From a virus: a stretch of 35,098 nt of DNA. The notes beneath the pieces are model-generated. The model was not told the origin of the DNA. It saw nothing but the letters and a program-made list of their open reading frames with translations, and ran no database searches. Location of the stretch: positions 1 through 35,098 of IMG/VR virus record IMGVR_UViG_3300033145_002414; one strand, given 5' to 3'. This document shows, one piece after another, positions 1-7,589 of the stretch. The translations under genes and the position numbers were made by a program. The stretch's first letter is position 1; every line of letters starts with the position of its first letter.

Positions 1-630
1 TCAATTGGTAATGTTATCTCAACCCTTCAAAGTGGCTTATCAGATACTATTTACGGTTTCATTACAGGCGCTAAGACAATGGCTCAAGTTTGGGCAGAGG
101 TAGGAAAAAGCATATTAAAAACAATCATTGATATGCTGGTAAAGATAATAACTCAACAGGCAGTTGTTTGGCTAATGAATTTATTCGGTTTGGCCAGTTA
201 TATTACAAAAAGAATGGGAACTTTGGCAGCAGAAACTTATGGTGCTGCCTTTGCCTCGACGGCAGCTATTCCAATAGTAGGACCTGCCTTGGCGCCAGAG
301 GTTGCTGCCGGTGCAACAGCAGCAATGTTAGCCGGGGCAACAACAGCAGCTACAACAGGAAGCACAGTTGGTGCTGGCATAGGAGCTACGCCTGCGATTC
401 CTGGGTTAGTCGAAGGTGGAGATATCATTCGTCCTGGCTGGACGCTTGTTGGTGAAGAAGGACCAGAATTACTGAATTTGGGCAAAGGAGCACAAGTTAG
501 GCCGCTTGATAGAGATCAGGCCATTACTATCCGGGCTAATTTCTATGGCGATATTCGCACTGAGGCAGATCTAAATGAAATAGTTGAAATCATAGGATAT
601 AAATTAAAGAATATTTTAAGGAGTGCTTAA
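1..630 (+). CDS. Tape measure protein, C-terminal part (5' truncated by window)
   Basis: The frame is open from base 1, so the gene starts outside the window; the ATG at 79 is internal. The visible 209 residues hold a hydrophobic, Ala/Gly/Thr-rich stretch and then a segment ending in GEEGPELLNLGKGAQV, the hallmark C-terminal 'GEEGPE' motif of siphovirus tape measure proteins. Such proteins fill the tail tube, set tail length and are threaded to the host membrane during injection. The next genes (distal tail protein, tail hub) fit the usual order after a tape measure. The other end of the gene is probably at 35085. Family known; exact N-terminal part not visible. Confidence 0.88.
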   Translation, partial: SIGNVISTLQSGLSDTIYGFITGAKTMAQVWAEVGKSILKTIIDMLVKIITQQAVVWLMNLFGLASYITKRMGTLAAETYGAAFASTAAIPIVGPALAPEVAAGATAAMLAGATTAATTGSTVGAGIGATPAIPGLVEGGDIIRPGWTLVGEEGPELLNLGKGAQVRPLDRDQAITIRANFYGDIRTEADLNEIVEIIGYKLKNILRSA

Positions 631-666
631 TGGCTTTAAATTTAAGGAGTGCTTAATGGCTTTAAA
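615..666 (+). repeat. 26-bp perfect tandem duplication across a gene junction
   Basis: The 26-base unit 615-640 is repeated exactly at 641-666. Each copy carries an AAGGAG ribosome binding site, the end of the tape measure gene (GTGCTTAA) and an ATG. The first copy's ATG at 630 reads only eight codons before a stop; the second copy's ATG at 656 opens the real downstream gene. It looks like a recent slip duplication that doubled the translation start. Confidence 0.9.
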
Positions 667-1399
667 AATAATAAAAGATGCTGATTCTTGGCAATTACCT
701 AGTGAATTCCATCTAACTAATTTAGATTTTCGAAGAAGATTGAAGATATCTCCAAAGGCTCATGCTGATGGAGCAGCAGATATAAGTGATCAAAAAATTG
801 AGCCGCGGTATTTATCTTTAGAAGGACTACTTTCTGCGGAAAATGATAGTGAATACGATAATAAATGGAATGAATTAATACTTAAAATATCTCAAAAAGA
901 TTTTTATTTGCGAGATGGCGATTGGCAAATATTAATTCACCGGACAAGAGATGTAAAACAATCTTTTGATCCCGGCTTAAGAAAGCGATTAAGTGAGATT
1001 GAAATAGAATTTGTAGCCTTAGATCCTTTTTGGTATCACAAAGATTTGTCATATGAAGAGCAATCTTGTTCATCTCCACCGACAGAATTTACAGTTACCA
1101 ATGATGGAAATTACATGGTTTATCCGGTAATAAAAATTACTGCTAATGCTAATAATCCGAGTATGTCAGTCAAAAATAAAAGCGATAATAATATTCTATT
1201 CTCATACTCTGATGGCGGATTTACAACCGGAAAACAATTGATTGTAAATTGCAAAGAGGGAATAGTTCAGTTAGATGAAGTCGATACAATCAGGTATTTT
1301 GATGGTCAATTTTTAAAACTCTTAGCAGGGAATAATACTATAGAATATGACGGTGCAGCGGCTACAATTCGTTTTGAATGGCATAAGAGGTGCCTCTAA
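656..1399 (+). CDS. Distal tail protein (Dit-like, siphovirus tail component)
   Basis: The 247-residue protein begins MALKIIKDADSW. An upstream in-frame start at 623 is rejected because AAGGAG is placed for 656. The mix of a beta-rich N-terminal half (residues about 20-130, including a conserved-looking DPFWY after the strand-rich region) and a beta-sandwich-like C-terminal half matches the phage tail component/Dit family, which forms the ring linking tube and tip. Position directly after the tape measure and before the tail hub is the classical Dit place. Its stop overlaps the next start (TAATG). No catalytic motif is seen. Family assignment is by pattern and synteny. Confidence 0.72.
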   Translation: MALKIIKDADSWQLPSEFHLTNLDFRRRLKISPKAHADGAADISDQKIEPRYLSLEGLLSAENDSEYDNKWNELILKISQKDFYLRDGDWQILIHRTRDVKQSFDPGLRKRLSEIEIEFVALDPFWYHKDLSYEEQSCSSPPTEFTVTNDGNYMVYPVIKITANANNPSMSVKNKSDNNILFSYSDGGFTTGKQLIVNCKEGIVQLDEVDTIRYFDGQFLKLLAGNNTIEYDGAAATIRFEWHKRCL

Positions 1400-2595
1400 T
1401 GTTTAATCGACAAATAAATCGCTCAGTTTATGGATGTAGGTCTTATGGTGATATACGCTATACTGATGCTTATATAGTTACTTATGTTTATCCTAAAACT
1501 GAACGAGGTATTAAGCTAAAATTTTATAATCCAGAAGGAGTAAAGCAAGGAGAGATAGGAGACGATACGCAGCAAGGCATAATTCTAAATGTTAATTTTA
1601 CACTGATGGAATTTGGTTGTGAAAGTTTTAGTATTTGTTTAGCAAAAAAGCCAAATTTTGCCATTGAATATAGAACGCGAGTAGACATTCATCTTTTTAA
1701 TGATAATAATCCGTGGTTCAGCGGATATGTAATGAAAATGCCTGTTGAAGGCAATACTAAAATTGAATATAAATATACAGGTTTTGGCTTTTATTATCAA
1801 TTAGAGACCTGCATTGTGGATAAAAAATATACCAATACTGAGGTATCGGAGATTGTAGATGATATAATTCAAACATTTGTAGAGCCAAAAACTGATATAG
1901 TTTACGATTCATACAAAATAGAAAATACAGGCTATACAATTAATGAAATCGAATTTAATAAAGTTACTGCCAAAGAGGCATTAAGTGATTTAGCAGAAAT
2001 AGCACAAAATTTTGTAATAGGCGCAGAAGAGGATAGAAAATTTTTCTTTAGAGCAATAAATACTTCAGTTAATAATAATGCTATAAAAGTTGTGGGCAAG
2101 CATACTAAGGCTTATGTATTAGAAAAGGATGCTTCGGAAATATTAAACAAGATTTATATTCTCGCAGGCAAAATTACTTCAGGCAGCAACTATATTTGCA
2201 CAGTTGAAGATGAAGCGAGCCAGAATACTTATGGAATCAGAGAAGGAACTCTGACAATTCCATCTAGCCTAAATGCATCTGATGCACAAAGATGGGGAAA
2301 TTATAAATTAAATGAAAAAAAAGATCCCATAGAAAAGGCTAAGGTTCAAGACATAGATTTGCAATTGAATATTATTAAAGCTGATGGCAAAGCGAGGATT
2401 TTCGATAAAAGCGGAAATAAAAAAGAACTTTACATCAAAAAAGTAAGCTATGAAATATCATCGAAAGGAGTTAAATGCGATATGGAATTAGGAAAGCTGT
2501 TTTTGCCTATAAGCGAAGAAATTTTAAATTTATTGCGGGATCTAAAAAACGAAACAGAACTCCAGAGAGCAAATGTTAAACAGTTGAGTGTATAA
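1399..2595 (+). CDS. Tail hub / baseplate protein (Tal or Gp37-like)
   Basis: 398 residues from ATG 1399, with AGAGGTG seven bases upstream; a GTG at 1390 is less well placed. The protein is strand-rich with features of phage tail hubs: an N-terminal beta domain (about 1-120), a central region with the usual 'V.DDIIQTF' and 'T.KEALSDLAEIA' helices (about 150-210) where minor tail proteins form the gp27-like ring, and a C-terminal Lys/Glu-rich tail. No peptidase motif is recognisable. It sits between the Dit-like gene and a fibre-like gene in the late operon, fitting a tail-tip hub that holds receptor-binding proteins. Function from family resemblance and order. Confidence 0.65.
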   Translation: MFNRQINRSVYGCRSYGDIRYTDAYIVTYVYPKTERGIKLKFYNPEGVKQGEIGDDTQQGIILNVNFTLMEFGCESFSICLAKKPNFAIEYRTRVDIHLFNDNNPWFSGYVMKMPVEGNTKIEYKYTGFGFYYQLETCIVDKKYTNTEVSEIVDDIIQTFVEPKTDIVYDSYKIENTGYTINEIEFNKVTAKEALSDLAEIAQNFVIGAEEDRKFFFRAINTSVNNNAIKVVGKHTKAYVLEKDASEILNKIYILAGKITSGSNYICTVEDEASQNTYGIREGTLTIPSSLNASDAQRWGNYKLNEKKDPIEKAKVQDIDLQLNIIKADGKARIFDKSGNKKELYIKKVSYEISSKGVKCDMELGKLFLPISEEILNLLRDLKNETELQRANVKQLSV

Positions 2596-2610
2596 CAGAA
2601 GGAGAATAAA

Positions 2611-3909
2611 ATGGGACTTCCTATAAGATATAACTTTATTGCCGATAGATTTAATCCATTTACAGAGGAATATTCGCCTAATAATATATCTGATGAACAG
2701 CATACTATACCTTCATCAAGTCCTTTTTATATTAGGACTAAAGAAGTAGTAAAACAGGATACACCTTCTACAATTGAAATTTGGACTGGCTCAGGAAAAA
2801 CGGGAACGCAGTTTACCGAAGTTTCATCTGCTCCAGCACAGGGAGAATTTCAGGTTGATTATAAGTATGATAGCGGATACATCAGATTTAATGAAGCAGA
2901 TGCTAATACAACAATTTATATCACTTATAAAGGAATAGGTGATGTAATCCGGGCAGAAGATGTTAATGCGATTTCAGACTGGCTTGGTAAGAACTTTACT
3001 CCGGCGGATGACCATAACCACGATGGTAACAATAGCAAGGTAATTGGAGACGGCACTATCTCACAAGCCAAATTAAAAACCTCACAGGGAAGCGTTAGTG
3101 ATACAAGAAATAAACCTACTGATTCTTGTCCTGCTAATTATTGTTCTGTAAAAACCTTGCCTGGCGGTGAATATGGGTTTTGGCCTCGATTAAAATTTGT
3201 TGTGACTTTAGCAAATAGTGGTTACCATAATTCTGGTGGAGCATTATTAGGTATGAAATCAAACGATAATACTACTTATCTAAAATGGAATGACCTTGAA
3301 GGAATATGGGATTATGCAGACGATGCGGACACTGGATATTTAACTAAGATTGCACTTTATCACGCTTTTAATGCTAATTCAGATGGAGACACAAGCACTA
3401 TTTATGCTCAACAAAAATATATTACAGCATCAGGCAAAGACCATTGGATATTTGTCTTAAGAGTTAAGAAGACTGGAATTATTAGAAGTGTTTGGCAAGC
3501 ACCAGACCATCCTTGCTGTGGACAAGGCAGAGATGAAGAAGGGTTACCACATCCATTTGAAATCCCTAAAGATGAAAAGGGTAATCCCTTAGAAGAAGTT
3601 ATTTTGATAGACAACGAAATTTTAAATGAAATAAAACCAAAGATAACTCGAAATAGAGATATAGCCACAATTATAACTGAAGAATACGAGATAGATATGG
3701 CTTCAAAGCCTACATATGAGACAAGGGAAATAATTGAAATAGATGAATGGGGTGATATTAAAGGTAAATCATTAGGAACTTTCAAGACGCCTGATTGGGC
3801 AAAGATTAGAATAAGAAAAGATACTTATGGATTAAAGCGTAGAGAAGTCAAAAAAGATTGGCTTGATAAACACAATATCAAATACAAAAGGCTAAAAACG
3901 AAGGAATAA
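2611..3909 (+). CDS. Tail tip / fibre-like structural protein
   Basis: 432 residues, start ATG 2611 with AAGGAG upstream. The N-terminal ~130 residues are strand-rich (SGYIRFNEADANTTIYITYK). A loop rich in His/Asp/Asn (about 130-145, DDHNHDGNNSKVIGDGTIS) follows, typical of the linker between baseplate-attachment and fibre parts in phage tail proteins. The middle (200-290) looks like a receptor-binding beta domain, and the C-terminal third is unusually charged with a CCGQG pair near residue 300. It follows the hub, so it probably attaches to the tail tip and may contact the host. The C-terminal half is not recognised. Confidence 0.55.
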   Translation: MGLPIRYNFIADRFNPFTEEYSPNNISDEQHTIPSSSPFYIRTKEVVKQDTPSTIEIWTGSGKTGTQFTEVSSAPAQGEFQVDYKYDSGYIRFNEADANTTIYITYKGIGDVIRAEDVNAISDWLGKNFTPADDHNHDGNNSKVIGDGTISQAKLKTSQGSVSDTRNKPTDSCPANYCSVKTLPGGEYGFWPRLKFVVTLANSGYHNSGGALLGMKSNDNTTYLKWNDLEGIWDYADDADTGYLTKIALYHAFNANSDGDTSTIYAQQKYITASGKDHWIFVLRVKKTGIIRSVWQAPDHPCCGQGRDEEGLPHPFEIPKDEKGNPLEEVILIDNEILNEIKPKITRNRDIATIITEEYEIDMASKPTYETREIIEIDEWGDIKGKSLGTFKTPDWAKIRIRKDTYGLKRREVKKDWLDKHNIKYKRLKTKE

Positions 3910-3924
3910 AAAAAGGAATAAAAA

Positions 3925-4164
3925 ATGGAAGCTCTTGGGATAATTCTTCAACAGTACGGATTAGCAACCGCTTTAGCTATAGGCGTTTTGTATCTTGCTT
4001 ATAAGATGTTAGATAAATTAGTTAAAGCGCAAGAAAAGGAAAGAGAAGCTTGGATGAAGTTGGTTGACCAGCATTTTGAAAGTCAAAAACAAGCCCACGA
4101 ATACCAGCGCGAGGAACACAAAGAGATGCTCGATGTCCTTAAAAGTATGAATGGAAGAAAATGA
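3925..4164 (+). CDS. Small membrane protein with coiled-coil tail (possible holin-type)
   Basis: 79 residues. One hydrophobic segment (about 5-27) is followed by a highly charged helical stretch (about 32-75) rich in Lys, Glu and Gln that should form a coiled coil. That architecture resembles BhlA/XhlA-type phage accessory holins, but no specific motif proves it. The region before the start contains a repeated AAGGAATAAAAA, so the ribosome binding site is duplicated. It opens a run of four tightly spaced small genes (overlaps of 4 and 3 bases) at the end of the late operon, a usual place for lysis functions. Confidence 0.5.
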   Translation: MEALGIILQQYGLATALAIGVLYLAYKMLDKLVKAQEKEREAWMKLVDQHFESQKQAHEYQREEHKEMLDVLKSMNGRK

Positions 4165-4373
4165 CTGAAGAACAATACGAAATACTAAATAGATTATTGC
4201 ATCGTTTAGCTAGAATTATTGGTGATATGGTTAAAGATAAAAGAAATTATTCATCTGCTATGCAGAAACATATCATACAATTAGAATTAGCCAGAGAAGA
4301 AACATTACAATTAGCAGAGAAGATAAATGGTGAAAAAAATAATAATGAAAACATGGTAGGGGGGGATGAGTGA
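4161..4373 (+). CDS. Small helical protein of unknown function
   Basis: 70 residues, ATG overlapping the previous stop (ATGA), so translation is probably coupled. The sequence is one amphipathic, charged helical stretch without a membrane segment or signal. I do not recognise the family. Its position between two small membrane proteins suggests a partner in the same lysis or tail-end module. Confidence 0.5.
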   Translation: MTEEQYEILNRLLHRLARIIGDMVKDKRNYSSAMQKHIIQLELAREETLQLAEKINGEKNNNENMVGGDE

Positions 4374-4552
4374 TGAAAATGCTTAAGTATCTAAAAGGGA
4401 AGAAAACCTATCTATGCGCTTTGGCTATTGCGATTATAGTTTTCTTGCAACAGATAGGCGTAATTGATGAAGAGACTACGAAAACGTTATTAACTCTACT
4501 TGGAGCTGGCGGTATAGCAGCTTTAAGGGCAGGGGTCAAAAAATCAGAATAA
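4373..4552 (+). CDS. Small holin-like membrane protein
   Basis: 59 residues from ATG 4373 (TGATG overlap with the previous gene, G-rich ribosome binding site just upstream; a GTG at 4370 is also possible). Two hydrophobic stretches (about 11-27 and 38-52, LLTLLGAGGIAALRAG) are separated by a short polar turn with DEETT, and the C-terminus is positive. This resembles small phage holins with two membrane segments that make lysis holes in the inner membrane. Evidence is topology and location only; no endolysin gene follows. Confidence 0.5.
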   Translation: MKMLKYLKGKKTYLCALAIAIIVFLQQIGVIDEETTKTLLTLLGAGGIAALRAGVKKSE

Positions 4553-4568
4553 AAAGGAGTGATAGATT

Positions 4569-4817
4569 ATGAGGAAAAAGATAATCTTTCTTTTTCTTGC
4601 GGTTCTTCTTTTCTCTATTGTAGGCTGTGCAAGGTTGGGTGAATATTACACCGATGTTAAGTTAGGACAGCAGAGAAAAGATGTACAAGCTTTTCAAGAA
4701 GCCACAAGGACAGTTACAGAGCCTTTAGTAGGTACTCCCTGGGCTGAAATAATTGCTGGATTGCTCGGCATAGGGCTTGGTGGAGTATTAGTACATAAAG
4801 AGAAAAAGAAGAAGTAA
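4569..4817 (+). CDS. Small lipoprotein with C-terminal membrane segment
   Basis: 82 residues. A signal peptide ends in a lipobox-like FSIVGC at about 14-19, so Cys-19 should be lipidated. The middle is polar (YYTDVKLGQQRKDVQAFQEA) and a glycine-rich hydrophobic stretch (about 60-76) precedes a Lys-rich tail. A lipoprotein beside holin-like genes could act as an outer-membrane spanin partner in a diderm host, but the second hydrophobic stretch is not typical of spanins. Strong AAAAGGAG ribosome binding site. It is the last gene of the late operon. Confidence 0.6.
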   Translation: MRKKIIFLFLAVLLFSIVGCARLGEYYTDVKLGQQRKDVQAFQEATRTVTEPLVGTPWAEIIAGLLGIGLGGVLVHKEKKKK

Positions 4818-4824
4818 TATTTAA

Positions 4825-4853
4825 TTGACATTAAATATATTTCTTGTTATACT
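4825..4853 (+). promoter_or_regulatory. Near-consensus sigma-70 promoter reading into attP region
   Basis: TTGACA (4825-4830), a 17-base spacer and TATACT (4848-4853), one mismatch from consensus. It points right, away from the late operon, into a stretch without protein genes that holds the half tRNA and a terminator. The block TGTTATACTTTA recurs near 6175 without a good -35 box. Confidence 0.75.
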
Positions 4854-4886
4854 TTAACTGTTTATATCAAAAATTAGCAAAATAAG

Positions 4887-4906
4887 TGTAGCTAAATTGT
4901 AGCTAC
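4887..4906. repeat. Candidate integrase arm-type site, left copy
   Basis: TGTAGCTAAATTGTAGCT here resembles TGTAGCTAAAATTGTAACT at 5097-5115, one on each side of the half tRNA. Paired repeats flanking a core are what tyrosine integrases bind with their N-terminal arm domain. Inferred from symmetry only. Confidence 0.4.
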
Positions 4907-4972
4907 TGCTTTATTAATCTTTATAAATCATTAAGTATTTTGTAAATCTTTAAGTTTGCTATTTTTTAGCAT

Positions 4973-4987
4973 TTTATCGACGATAAA
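4973..4987. promoter_or_regulatory. 15-bp perfect palindrome (TTTATCG-A-CGATAAA)
   Basis: A perfect inverted repeat with a one-base centre lies 20 bases before the half tRNA. Symmetry like this suggests a dimeric DNA-binding protein, such as an excisionase, a repressor or a host factor. It does not match the TCTAATT operators of the repressor. Confidence 0.45.
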
Positions 4988-5006
4988 TTAGTTATTGACG
5001 GTATCC

Positions 5007-5044
5007 GGGCCGATAGTTCAGTCGGGAGAACGCCTGGTTCGCAA
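5007..5044 (+). other. attP: 5' half of a tRNA-Ala(CGC); probable attP core
   Basis: Bases 5007-5044 read as a textbook tRNA 5' half: acceptor strand GGGCCGA, TA, D-arm GTTC/GAAC with loop AGTCGGGA (A14, G18, G19, A21 in place), base 26, anticodon strand CCTGG and loop TTCGCAA (U33, anticodon CGC = alanine). After position 38 the sequence stops matching any tRNA: the expected CCAGG is TAATT and there is no T-arm. The break falls exactly at the anticodon loop, a common crossover point for tyrosine integrases, and the integrase gene is next door. I read it as attP carrying host identity on the 5' side of the tRNA. Confidence 0.72.
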
Positions 5045-5052
5045 TAATTTGC

Positions 5053-5090
5053 AAAAAGACGCAAGTATTTGGAATTACTTGTGTTTTATT
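5053..5090. terminator. Bidirectional hairpin terminator
   Basis: A 12-bp stem (5056-5067 with 5076-5087, including two G-U pairs) and an 8-base loop are flanked by an A run on the left and a T-rich run (TTTTATTTTT) on the right. It could end the rightward transcript from 4825 and the leftward integrase transcript. Confidence 0.6.
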
Positions 5091-5096
5091 TTTATA

Positions 5097-5120
5097 TGTA
5101 GCTAAAATTGTAACTAAAGC
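5097..5120. repeat. Candidate integrase arm-type site, right copy
   Basis: TGTAGCTAAAATTGTAACT partner of the 4887 repeat, overlapping the 3' end of the integrase gene. Together they bracket the proposed attP core at similar distances (about 100 and 55 bases). Confidence 0.35.
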
Positions 5121-6115
5121 TTATTTATCTCTTTGTCAGAAGAAGGGGCTAAATGAGCATAAGTTTGAAAGGTTATGCGAGGATCAGAATGACCTAACCA
5201 TTTAGCTATTTTTAAAAGACTCACTCCTCTCATAGCCAACCTGGAAGCAAAAGTTCTGCGAAGGTCATGCCAACCAACATTTTTAAGATTAGCTTCCTCT
5301 AAAATTGTTTTAAAAGATTTTCTTGGCGGATATCTCCATTTTTTACCTTCATTGGTAAAACACCAACCGGTGTTTTTTCTATGTGGTTTAAGAATGCTTT
5401 TGAGTTTATTGTTTAAGGGAATAATGCGAAATTTTTTTGATTTAGGACTAAAACTATCTTTATTGATTATTCTAATAATGTTTTTCTCAAAGTCTATATC
5501 ATTCCATTCTAAATACATCAATTCTTTTACTCTTAAGCCAGCATAAATAGCAGTTGCAATCATTGGATATAAATAACTACCTTTTGCTGTATCTAATAAA
5601 CTCTCAACCTGCTCATCATTTAAGAATACTGGTGGATTTTTGGGTAATCTAAATTTCTTTATTTTAGTTGCTGGGTTATCAATAATATATCCTTGCCTTT
5701 TAGCCCAATTAAGCCAAGTCTTTATGCTTCCAATTATATGATTGGCTGTATTATGGCCTATGGGGGTATTTTCAAGGCGGTAGTTAATGTAATCTTCAAT
5801 TGTTTTAAGTTTGATTTGATCTACTTTTTGAACCTTACTATATTTTAAAAAAGCCTGTATTCTGCTTTTATCATCTTTTAAGGTTCGCAGGGTTTTCTGA
5901 TGTTTTGTAGCTTTTGCATATTCATCAAGGCAATCTTGGGCAGATACATTTTCGGGGGGAAGAGGAGAGCGTCTTTCAGCAAGTTCTATCTCTTTTTGAT
6001 TTTTATAGTAAGTGGCTACCTTTTTATCTTTAGTCTTTAGGCTTTTACAGTAAGGTTTACCGTTTTGATAATACTTGATCCACCAAATATTACCGCGTTT
6101 ATAAATTGAGGCCAT
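5114..6115 (-). CDS. int: Tyrosine recombinase integrase
   Basis: 333 residues, leftward. N-terminal AP2-like arm-binding part (about 1-50, IYKRGNIWWIKYYQNGK), SAM-like core-binding domain (about 55-150) and catalytic domain. All active-site residues are seen: R195 (AGLRVKEL), Lys in the SPKSKK hairpin (225-228), H283 and R286 (HDLRR), H309 (WLGHSD) and nucleophile Y319 (TYAHL). It should catalyse integration and excision between attP and the host tRNA. The gene ends 70 bases from the half tRNA, the normal int-attP arrangement. The ribosome binding site is weak. A palindrome at 6145-6158 lies just upstream and may regulate it. Confidence 0.95.
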   Translation of the reverse strand: MASIYKRGNIWWIKYYQNGKPYCKSLKTKDKKVATYYKNQKEIELAERRSPLPPENVSAQDCLDEYAKATKHQKTLRTLKDDKSRIQAFLKYSKVQKVDQIKLKTIEDYINYRLENTPIGHNTANHIIGSIKTWLNWAKRQGYIIDNPATKIKKFRLPKNPPVFLNDEQVESLLDTAKGSYLYPMIATAIYAGLRVKELMYLEWNDIDFEKNIIRIINKDSFSPKSKKFRIIPLNNKLKSILKPHRKNTGWCFTNEGKKWRYPPRKSFKTILEEANLKNVGWHDLRRTFASRLAMRGVSLLKIAKWLGHSDPRITFQTYAHLAPSSDKEINKL

Positions 6116-6267
6116 AATTACACCGCAAAATATTTTTAAACAAGTTGGATATATCCAAATAATACATTTTTATATGTTATACTTTAAGGGGAAATGTTTA
6201 AAACCCCCCTTAAACAAATGAGGATATATAAAAAGATGGGTTGTTTAATGTTTAAAACAGACCATAA
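6116..6267. promoter_or_regulatory. Intergenic control region upstream of integrase
   Basis: No gene is seen. It holds a 14-bp perfect palindrome TTGGATATATCCAA (6145-6158), a 9-bp inverted repeat TTTAAGGGG/CCCCTTAAA (6183-6191/6206-6214) with a 14-base loop and no T run, and a TATACT box (6178-6183) without a good -35. On the minus strand TTAAAG-17-TATTAT just before the palindrome could be a weak int promoter with the palindrome as operator. All assignments are inferred. Confidence 0.4.
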
Positions 6268-6877
6268 TTATTCATTTACCTTCTTAATCGTTATACTAAC
6301 CTGTCCACCCATAGCGAAGATAGCGATTAAATAAGTATTGCCAAGTCTATCCTTATAAATAAAAGTATTAAATTTACCTTTTAGTTCAAAATCACCTTTT
6401 TTAAGTTTAGTAGTCCTTTGCAGATAAAATATAAGATTTTCTTTAATCTTGGGTCTTTCTTTTTTTGAGATATTGTCTGAAAAAGAAATAAATAGATCTA
6501 TATTGTTTTATATTATTATTAACGCGAATAACCATTGATTTACCTGTTTGATTATAAAATGCTTTAGCATAAAAATCTGCCATTGCCTGTGGATTGGATT
6601 CTAAAGGTGAAACTTCAATGATTATAGAAAATGGCCTATTATCAATTACCTTTTTAGCCCGAGTTGAGCTAACGACCCATTCCATAAATTGCTTAACTTT
6701 TTGATTTTCTTCGGCAATCTGTTTTTGTTCCTGAATGATTTGTTCTTCAGTTTTTGGGGGCTTAACAGGTTGCGACTGTTTCCGTTTAGGTTTTTGCTCA
6801 GTAAAGAAAATAAGGAAGATGAAAACCACAAGAAAAAAAAGCAATATTGGTAAGCAGCCGGTTCGGCTTTTCACCAT
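6268..6877 (-). pseudogene. Membrane-anchored protein co-transcribed with repressor, frameshifted
   Basis: The intact reading frame is 6443-6877 (144 residues): a positive N-terminus, one membrane segment (about 9-26, LPILLFFLVVFIFLIFF), a Lys/Gln/Pro-rich linker and a globular part. It ends in a low-quality run (YFFFRQYLKKRKTQD). The +1 frame is open from 6507 to a stop at 6268 with protein-like sequence (IDLFISFSDNISKKERPK ... FAMGGQVSITIKKVNE) and no start codon, so the original product was probably about 215 residues. A one-base change lies between 6508 and 6450, which includes a seven-A run. It overlaps the repressor gene by 7 bases on the same strand, so it is expressed in the lysogen. 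The family is not recognised; superinfection exclusion is a guess from position. Confidence 0.6.
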
Positions 6878-7461
6878 AATACCCCCTTTACCACTCCTCT
6901 TAATTTAATATCATTCTTTTTGGTATAAATTTGTTCTTTATATTTGGGATTGGCGGGTCTTAAAACAACAGTATTGCCATATTGGTAAAATTTCTTAATA
7001 GTATATTCATTATCAACTTTAGCAACTACAATATCGCCATTAACTGGTTGAGCATCAGCATCAACAATTACAAGAGAATAAGGTTTAATGCCTGCATCAA
7101 TCATACTATCGCCTTGAGCATGTATTAAATAAATTCTTCTATTCTTTACTATTTTATCAGGCAGGGGGATCCAATCTTCAACTTCATCTTGTGTCCATTC
7201 TTTAGGCCCGGCAGGAGCAGTACCAAGGATGGGAACATTAATTAAGTTTTTAGGAATGATTGCAGGTAAGTCAGCAAAAAGTTCTGCTTCTGAAATATCA
7301 AATACTTCACAGAGTTTTTTTCGCTGAGCCGAGCGAGGTTCTGCTTCATTATTCTCCCATTTAGAGATTATTTGAAAACTACAACCTAATTTCGCAGCTA
7401 ATTCTTGCTGAGTTAAACCTGCTTTCTGTCTTAATTCTTTTATTTTTTTACCGATGTTCAT
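6871..7461 (-). CDS. CI/LexA-type lysogeny repressor (HTH + S24 peptidase)
   Basis: 196 residues. HTH_XRE DNA-binding domain at 4-58 (LTQQELAAKLGCSFQIISKWE) and a C-terminal S24 LexA-like autopeptidase. The Ala84-Gly85 cleavage bond (TAPAG), Ser119 (GDSM) and Lys156 (YTIK) are in place; Ser119 and Lys156 carry the same numbers as in E. coli LexA. It should hold the phage dormant and be cut on RecA activation after DNA damage. Divergent from the Cro-like gene, with a promoter at 7522-7550 and operator repeats between. Overlaps a membrane protein gene downstream. Confidence 0.95.
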   Translation of the reverse strand: MNIGKKIKELRQKAGLTQQELAAKLGCSFQIISKWENNEAEPRSAQRKKLCEVFDISEAELFADLPAIIPKNLINVPILGTAPAGPKEWTQDEVEDWIPLPDKIVKNRRIYLIHAQGDSMIDAGIKPYSLVIVDADAQPVNGDIVVAKVDNEYTIKKFYQYGNTVVLRPANPKYKEQIYTKKNDIKLRGVVKGVLW

Positions 7462-7521
7462 ATTTATATTATATATTAAATTTTCTAATTTGTGTTTTAA
7501 AAATAGTAAGCACTTGTAGAA

Positions 7522-7550
7522 ATATTATCACAAAAGGAGAAAAAAGTCAA
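7522..7550 (-). promoter_or_regulatory. Repressor promoter (leftward)
   Basis: On the minus strand TTGACT (7550-7545), 17 bases, TAATAT (7527-7522), about 60 bases before the repressor start. It lies left of the first full operator. Confidence 0.7.
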
Positions 7551-7589
7551 TTTTTTTATTTACATAACTTCTTATTTTATAAAGTGTTA

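Noticed and set aside
237-485. 82-codon leftward frame in tape measure end
   Set aside because: Shadow of the Ala/Gly-rich tape measure sequence.
5007-5078. Complete tRNA gene
   Set aside because: Only the 5' half fits; no anticodon 3' strand, variable loop, T-arm or acceptor 3' strand.
6183-6214. Rho-independent terminator
   Set aside because: Stem present but no T run on either strand; loop is long.
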